From NCBI RefSeq assembly GCF_000015165.1, contig NC_009485.1, positions 4,545,501-4,609,500 on the forward strand: a stretch of DNA of 64,000 nt, given 5' to 3'. The translations under genes and the position numbers were made by a program. Positions 59,312 to 64,000 of this stretch are shown in pieces (within the stretch, counting starts at the first letter, position 1; every line of letters begins with the position of its first letter). The stretch is from Bradyrhizobium sp. BTAi1 (GTDB lineage: Bacteria > Pseudomonadota > Alphaproteobacteria > Rhizobiales > Xanthobacteraceae). The notes under the pieces were generated by a model. It did not search any database. It was given only the letters and a program-made list of their open reading frames with translations, and was not told the origin of the DNA.

Positions 59312-60913
59312 TCAGCCCTGTTTGGTGAGGTCGAGCAGCCCGCGCGCCTCGAGCTCATCGCGCACCAGGCGCTTGGGGATCTTGCCATAGCCGGACTTCG
59401 GCAAGGCATCCCAGAAGAAGAAGCGCTTCGGCATCTTGTAGCGCGGCAACTTGGTCGCGAGATAGCCGGCGATCTCGCTCTCGCTCGGCGCGGCCCCGCC
59501 CTCGCGGGCGACGCAGACGGCGACGCCCACCTCGCCCCACACCGGATCGGGCACGCCGAGCACGGCGACCTCGCCGATGGCGGGGTGGGTCAGGATCTTT
59601 TCCTCGACCTCGCGCGGATAGATGTTCGACCCGCCCGAAATGTACATGTCGGACGCGCGGCCGGTGATGTAGACGAAGCCTTGCGCATCCATGTGGCCGA
59701 GATCGCCGGTGCGAAACCAGCCGTCGCGAAACGCCTTCGCGTTGGCTTCCGGATTGTCGTAGTAGCCGGCGAACACCGCCGGGCCGATGACGCAGATCTC
59801 GCCGGTCTCGCTCGGCTTCAGCTCGCGGCCCTGATCGTCCTGGATCGAGACCTGCATGCCCGTGCGCTCATAGCCGCAGGTGCCGATCCGCGCCTCCGGT
59901 CCGTCCTCCTCCTCATGCGCCGCGGCCGGCAGCACCGTGATGTTGCCGGTGACTTCGCCGAGCCCGAAATATTGCACGATGACCTTGCCGAGCCGCGCCA
60001 GCGCGCGCTTCTGGTCCTCGCGATACATCGGCGCGCCCGCATAGATGACATGGCGCAGCGAGGAATGATCGAACTGATCGATGGCGGGATGCTCGACCAT
60101 CATCTTCAGGATGGTCGGCACCGTGAACAGATTGCTGACGCGATGCCGCTCAATCAGGCTGAACGCCTCGGCGATATCGAACTTCTCGCTCGGCAGCAGC
60201 ACCGTTTTGGCGCCGCGCGCGCTCTGCATCAGCTGGTGGACGCCGGCGCCATGGGACAGCGGCGCGACGACCAGCGAGGCATCGTGCTCGGTGGTGCCCG
60301 GCGTCAGATCGGCGAGGTGGTTGGTGATGACGAAGGCCATCTGGCCGTGGGTCAGCACCGCGGCCTTGGAGCGGCCCGTGGTGCCCGAGGTGAAAAAGAA
60401 CCAGCAGGGATCGTCGTGCTCCACCGCGGCGTTGGCGATCTCCGCGCCGGCATGTGCCCTGATCGCCTCGGCCACCGCGCGCGTGCCGAGGCTGCCCCCC
60501 TCGCCGATGCGCCAGGTGAAATCGGTCGTCGTCACCGCCGCGGCATGCTCCGGAAAATCGCCATGGCAGAGGAATGCCTTGGCGCCCGACGCGGTCGCGA
60601 GATAGGCGACCTCGTCGGGCATGAGCCGGAAATTGGTGGGCACCCAGACCGCGCCGAGCCGAAACGCGGCGAACATCGAGACGAACATCTCCTCGCAATT
60701 CTTGGAGTGTACCAGGATGCGGTCGCCCTTCACGATGCCCTGCTCGGCGAGCGCCGCCGCAAGCGCCGACACCATCGCGTCGAGCTCGCGCCAGGTCCAG
60801 GACCGGTCGCCCCAGACGAAGCCGATACGGTCGCCGAGCCGGCGGCCATTCTGCGTCACGATGTGCGCGAGGTTCATCACCCGGCGGGACATCCGCAGCT
60901 GTGCGCCAGTCAT
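59312..60913 (-). CDS. Acyl-CoA synthetase (AMP-forming)
   Basis: This 533-aa ANL-family ligase activates a carboxylic acid as acyl-AMP and then acyl-CoA. It has the AMP motif TSGTTGRSK at 175-183, A5-like YFGLGEVTG, A8 hinge YITGRASDMYISGGSNIYP, and catalytic Lys511 in SGYGKIPKR. The substrate may be an aromatic or medium/long-chain acid. The ATG at 60913 is used; ATG at 60892 is an alternative. It is coupled to the PCC-domain gene downstream. Confidence 0.9.
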   Translation of the reverse strand: MTGAQLRMSRRVMNLAHIVTQNGRRLGDRIGFVWGDRSWTWRELDAMVSALAAALAEQGIVKGDRILVHSKNCEEMFVSMFAAFRLGAVWVPTNFRLMPDEVAYLATASGAKAFLCHGDFPEHAAAVTTTDFTWRIGEGGSLGTRAVAEAIRAHAGAEIANAAVEHDDPCWFFFTSGTTGRSKAAVLTHGQMAFVITNHLADLTPGTTEHDASLVVAPLSHGAGVHQLMQSARGAKTVLLPSEKFDIAEAFSLIERHRVSNLFTVPTILKMMVEHPAIDQFDHSSLRHVIYAGAPMYREDQKRALARLGKVIVQYFGLGEVTGNITVLPAAAHEEEDGPEARIGTCGYERTGMQVSIQDDQGRELKPSETGEICVIGPAVFAGYYDNPEANAKAFRDGWFRTGDLGHMDAQGFVYITGRASDMYISGGSNIYPREVEEKILTHPAIGEVAVLGVPDPVWGEVGVAVCVAREGGAAPSESEIAGYLATKLPRYKMPKRFFFWDALPKSGYGKIPKRLVRDELEARGLLDLTKQG

Positions 60914-61168
60914 CGGCGAGCCCTCGCGTCCCCGCGGTGCATGAATAGATCCATGACGGCGTCCCCTCGATCGATGCGTCGGGCGGTCTCAAGCCGCCCG
61001 TTACCTCCGGTCTGTTTATCGTGGTCCGGCGCGCCCTCGCAAGGCCGCCCTGCCCATCGCTCCCATGCGACCGCGTCATTCGAACGAATGCAGGCATCGT
61101 GCGACAAACCCGAGCCGGTCGCGCATTCCGTCGTCTCACCGCGCACCGAATCTGATGTGAGGATATCC

Positions 61169-61711
61169 ATGATCGATCGTCGCCTTCTGCTCCTCGGCCT
61201 TGCCAGCGTGGTCGCCGCGTCACCGCTGCACGCGCAGACGTCAGCGGCCACCGATCCCGCCGGCATCGTCAGCGCGATCTACACCCGCGTGGCCAAGGGC
61301 AAGGGCGAGGATGGCGGCACCTTCGTCATCGAGACCAAGGCGGCGCGCGCGAAATATCTGTCCAGATCGCTGGCGGCCGAATGGGCCAGGATGGACGCCC
61401 GCACGCCCAAGGGCGAGGTCGGCGCGGTCGATTTCGATCCGATCACCAATTCGCAGGACCCTGCCGTCGCATCGTTCAAGGTGACGCCGGAGACGCAGGA
61501 GGCCGACAAGGCCACCGTCGCGGTCACGATCGCCGGCCATCGCACCGAACGCAAGGAACAGGCCGACAACGTCATCCGTTACGACTTCGTGCGCGATGGC
61601 GGCCAATGGAAGATCGACGACATCAAGGGCGCCGTGGACGGCAAGCCGTGGTCGATCCGCCAGATGCTGGCAGAGTTCATCAAGCTGACCGACAAACCGA
61701 CACGAAGGTAG
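61169..61711 (+). CDS. Exported DUF3828-like protein
   Basis: This 180-aa protein has an N-terminal signal (MIDRRLLLLGLASVVAASPL) with an RR pair that may suit Tat or Sec. The mature NTF2-like domain shows the DUF3828-type pattern IVSAIYTRVAKGKGEDGGTF and FVRDGGQWKIDDIKG. The start at 61169 is preceded by GTGAGGATATCC. The function is unknown. It is followed five bases later by the GNAT-like gene, so they may share a transcript. Confidence 0.75.
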   Translation: MIDRRLLLLGLASVVAASPLHAQTSAATDPAGIVSAIYTRVAKGKGEDGGTFVIETKAARAKYLSRSLAAEWARMDARTPKGEVGAVDFDPITNSQDPAVASFKVTPETQEADKATVAVTIAGHRTERKEQADNVIRYDFVRDGGQWKIDDIKGAVDGKPWSIRQMLAEFIKLTDKPTRR

Positions 61712-61716
61712 AGCCC

Positions 61717-61989
61717 ATGACGTCAGTCCGCGACAACAAGGCCAAGAGCCGCTTCGAGCTCGACATCGACGGCAACATCGCCTTTGCCAATTATCGCGCG
61801 ACGCCGCTGGCGGTCATCATCACCCACACCGAGACCCCGGCGGCTTTGCGCGGCCGGGGCATCGGCTCCGAGCTGGTGAAGGGCGCGCTGGAGCTGATCC
61901 GCGGCGAGGGCCGCAAGGTGGCCGCAGGCTGCAGTTTCGTCGCAGATTACCTCCGCGACCATCCGGAGAACCGGGACATCATGGCGTGA
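61717..61989 (+). CDS. GNAT-like small N-acetyltransferase (YjdJ type)
   Basis: This 90-aa single-domain protein matches the short Acetyltransf_CG family: FELDIDGNIAFANYRATPLA, TETPAALRGRGIGSELVKGA and CSFVADYLRDHPE. RGRGIGSELV is the acetyl-CoA loop. These proteins are small and lack the full GNAT fold; the substrate is unknown. It starts at 61717 directly after the 61169 gene. Confidence 0.85.
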   Translation: MTSVRDNKAKSRFELDIDGNIAFANYRATPLAVIITHTETPAALRGRGIGSELVKGALELIRGEGRKVAAGCSFVADYLRDHPENRDIMA

Positions 61990-62105
61990 GCGGACCGTAG
62001 AACTACTGAACGCAACGATTGACGTCTTGGCCTTAACCCCATGGCTACCCGGATGGATCAGCAATCCCCCGCCGAACAGACAACCAGACCAATGGGGAGA
62101 GGCTC

Positions 62106-62270
62106 ATGTTCATCACGGCCATTTTCGACATTCTCAAGCGCTACGTCCATTACCGCACGCAGCTCGCCTATGTTGACCAGCTCGACGAGAGGACGCTGCG
62201 CGATATCGGTTTCAACCGCGATCAGTTGCATGCCGAGGCCTGGCGGCGCGCGGGCTTCGTGCTCGCCTGA
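62106..62270 (+). CDS. Short DUF1127-family protein
   Basis: This 54-aa protein (MFITAIFDILKRYVHYRTQL, then DERTLRDIGFNRDQLHAEAW) carries the DUF1127 pattern: a short basic N-terminus and LxxLDxRTLRDIGxxRxQL. Such proteins can regulate phosphate or RNA metabolism in alphaproteobacteria. GGGGAGAGGC lies just before the ATG. A terminator follows at 62316. Confidence 0.85.
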   Translation: MFITAIFDILKRYVHYRTQLAYVDQLDERTLRDIGFNRDQLHAEAWRRAGFVLA

Positions 62271-62315
62271 GATCGTTCTGCAGCATCGTCAGCAAGACCA
62301 ATATCCGAGACGACG

Positions 62316-62341
62316 AAGGCCCGCACGATGGCGGGCCTTTC
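62316..62341 (+). terminator. Terminator after the DUF1127 gene
   Basis: AAGGCCCGC and GCGGGCCTT form a 9-bp stem with an ACGATG loop and T residues after. Confidence 0.8.
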
Positions 62342-62367
62342 GCTTTGTTGTGGGCAGCGGCACAGCC

Positions 62368-62775
62368 TCAGTGCTTGATCTCCGGCGGAAGCTTGCCACC
62401 ATTGGCCGCGAGTTTGCTCATGACCTGCTTGTGCAGCCAGACATTCATGCTGGCGGAGTCATTGGTGTCGCCGCTGTAACCGAGTTCCTTGGCCAGCTCC
62501 TTGCGCGCCGCGAGGCTCGAATCGATGTCGAGCGCCTTCATCAGGTCGACGATCGAGGTCCGCCATTCCAACTTCTCGTGCTTGGCGGCGGCGGCCTTGT
62601 CGACGATCGCAGCCACGTCGACACTTTGCGGCGCAGCAGCGGGAGCCGAGGTCGGAGCCGCAGCCGGGCTGCCGGCCGGCGCGCTGCCACCTGCAGCCGG
62701 GGCGCCGCCGCCGGCCGGCGCGGCCTCGGCATGATGGCCGAAAATCGCGCCCATGATCTTTCCGAAAACGCTCAT
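62368..62775 (-). CDS. DUF3597-family protein
   Basis: This 135-aa protein begins MSVFGKIMGAIFGHHAEAAP, has a Gly/Ala/Pro-rich linker at 20-50, and a C-terminal DUF3597-like domain (SVDVAAIVDKAAAAKHEKLE; WRTSIVDLMKALDIDSSLAA; SMNVWLHKQVMSKLAANGGK). Family members are sometimes called LysM-like or stress proteins; the role is unclear. The frame is open upstream to 63324, but the real start is the ATG at 62775. Confidence 0.85.
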   Translation of the reverse strand: MSVFGKIMGAIFGHHAEAAPAGGGAPAAGGSAPAGSPAAAPTSAPAAAPQSVDVAAIVDKAAAAKHEKLEWRTSIVDLMKALDIDSSLAARKELAKELGYSGDTNDSASMNVWLHKQVMSKLAANGGKLPPEIKH

Positions 62776-63177
62776 CAATGGCTCCCAATGGATAGTGATC
62801 GAATGAAGAACTCGGCCCGCGGTGTTCCGTTGCGGATTAGCCCGCATAAGCTCATCCGCCAGCCGCGACGTCCTGCCAACGCGGACATCGCGACGAATGT
62901 GAAGCTTACCCAAGGCGGAATGACGGCGGAATGACTTTGTCCGGGGAATGCTCACTTTCGTTGGTCGCAGATGCCGCTTGAATGCACCGCGACATTCACA
63001 ACTCTCACCGAGGCGTGAGTAGGCGCCGCGGTGATCACGATTATGCTCATCACTTCCGTTCGCGAATGGCCGTCCCGGGGTTCGTCGCGTCTGGCCATCC
63101 GCGATCCGTCCAACGACAAGCGCAGCCCGGCCTGCGTGGTTGGGAAGCGCCCATGAGGCACGAGGGAGCGAACGACG
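62776..63177. other. Divergent intergenic region
   Basis: No gene or named site was seen in these 402 bases. It should hold promoters for the DUF3597 gene and the DUF2189 gene. Confidence 0.4.
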
Positions 63178-64000
63178 ATGGCCACTTATCACAGCAATGT
63201 CGCTGCACATGTTCGGCCCGCCGACGAGGTGGCGGCCGAGATCACGATTCGCACGATCGATTTGTCCAGCCTGATGCGCGCGCTGCGGCTCGGCTGGGAC
63301 GACTTCAAGGCGGTGCCGAGCCACGCCGTGATGCTGTGCGCCATCTACCCGGTGCTCGGCCTGGTGCTGGCCCGCGCCGTGTTCGGCTATGCGGTGCTGC
63401 CGCTGCTGTTCCCGCTGGCGGCGGGCTTCGCCCTGCTCGGCCCATTCGCCGCGCTCGGTCTGTATGAGCTTTCGAGCCGGCGCGACCGCGGCGAGGAGGC
63501 CAGCGCCTGGGATGCGTTCGAAGTGCTGCGCTCGCCGTCCTTCGGCTCGATGCTCGGGCTCGGCACCCTGCTGCTGGCGCTATTCGTCACCTGGGTGGCA
63601 ACGGCACAGGCGATCTATGTCGCGGTGTTCGGCTATGGCGGCGCCGCCGGGGTCGGTGAGTTCCTTCAGCGCGTCGTCACCACGCCGCAAGGGTGGTGGC
63701 TGATGGCCGTCGGCTGCGGCGCCGGCTTCCTGTTCGCGCTGCTCGCGCTGTGTCTCAGCATCGTGTCATTTCCGTTGATGCTGGATCGTCACGCCGGCGC
63801 CCTCGAAGCGATCGTCACCTCGCTGCGTGTGGCGGCGCGCAACCCGGTTCCGGTCGCGGCCTGGGGCCTCATCGTGGCCGTGCTGCTCGTCGCCGGAACG
63901 ATCCCGTTCTTCCTCGGGCTCGCCGTGGTCATTCCGGTGCTTGGCCACGCCACCTGGCATCTCTATCGCGAGGCCATCGCGATCCATCCCGACGCCGCCC
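63178..64000 (+). CDS. DUF2189-family integral membrane protein, 3' end outside the window
   Basis: 274 codons are visible with no stop before the window end. The start is MATYHSNVAAHVRPADEVAA, with GAGGGAG before it. A cytosolic N-terminus (residues 1-45, LSSLMRALRLGWDDFKAVPS) is followed by about six membrane helices, for example GTLLLALFVTWVATAQAIYV, and FGYGGAAGVGEFLQRVVTT between helices. DUF2189 proteins often lie near cytochrome oxidase genes; those are not visible here. Confidence 0.88.
   Translation, partial: MATYHSNVAAHVRPADEVAAEITIRTIDLSSLMRALRLGWDDFKAVPSHAVMLCAIYPVLGLVLARAVFGYAVLPLLFPLAAGFALLGPFAALGLYELSSRRDRGEEASAWDAFEVLRSPSFGSMLGLGTLLLALFVTWVATAQAIYVAVFGYGGAAGVGEFLQRVVTTPQGWWLMAVGCGAGFLFALLALCLSIVSFPLMLDRHAGALEAIVTSLRVAARNPVPVAAWGLIVAVLLVAGTIPFFLGLAVVIPVLGHATWHLYREAIAIHPDAA

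Noticed and set aside
59585..61168. Very long + strand frame opposite the acyl-CoA ligase gene
   Set aside because: It is antisense to a clear ANL-family enzyme and runs by chance into the real gene at 61169. Its residues are His/Arg/Asp-rich without domains.
62776..63467. 161-aa + strand frame at 62982-63467
   Set aside because: It overlaps the DUF2189 gene in another frame and has no family match, while the DUF2189 frame has clear membrane helices.

Overview
The window looks like chromosome of a Bradyrhizobium-type alphaproteobacterium (Nitrobacteraceae). The grounds are high GC with strong GC3 bias, the gyrA-coaD-peptidylprolyl isomerase-queA-tgt block, Omp25-like barrels, several families of palindromic intergenic repeats of the kind common in Bradyrhizobium, and LexA boxes of the alphaproteobacterial GTTC-N7-GTTC form. 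A kai clock operon suggests relatives of the photosynthetic bradyrhizobia, but that is inference. No tRNA, rRNA or CRISPR array was seen.

Positions 1-19.2 kb form an accessory surface/secretion locus on the + strand: the end of a type I secretion ABC ATPase, a HlyD adaptor with an unusually long cytosolic arm, a TibC/Aah-type O-heptosyltransferase fused to TPRs, two large repeat proteins without signal peptides but with Gly-rich and His-rich tails (1119 and 630 aa), a protein made of two TPR-sulfotransferase modules, and a patatin-like lipase with a membrane insert. I infer a system that glycosylates, and perhaps sulfates, substrates of a type I exporter.

Positions 19.3-26.7 kb hold a formyltransferase-like protein, two small exported proteins, an IS5-family element inserted exactly in a stop codon, a drug/metabolite transporter, and two tandem exported caspase-fold proteins with peptidoglycan-binding-like domains. 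Positions 26.7-31.2 kb (- strand) are a compact operon: a pseudo-receiver/helical-bundle protein with KaiA-like architecture, kaiB, kaiC and a hybrid histidine kinase, with overlapping or nearly abutting genes.

Positions 31.6-43.7 kb are mostly housekeeping: cysK with an orphan BrnA-like antitoxin, a small CxxC protein, tgt and queA (queuosine synthesis), asd, two cyclophilins, coaD, gyrA and ssb. Positions 44.1-48.7 kb carry five tandem Omp25/RopB-like outer membrane proteins, most followed by strong terminators. They lie between divergent ssb and uvrA, each of which keeps its own LexA box. uvrA carries an in-frame palindromic repeat. Positions 52-64 kb hold small exported proteins, a HAD phosphatase, a beta-propeller protein, an SRPBCC protein, a SEC-C protein, an AAA ATPase, an acyl-CoA ligase operon, a GNAT-like protein, a DUF1127 protein, a DUF3597 protein and the start of a DUF2189 membrane protein cut by the window end.
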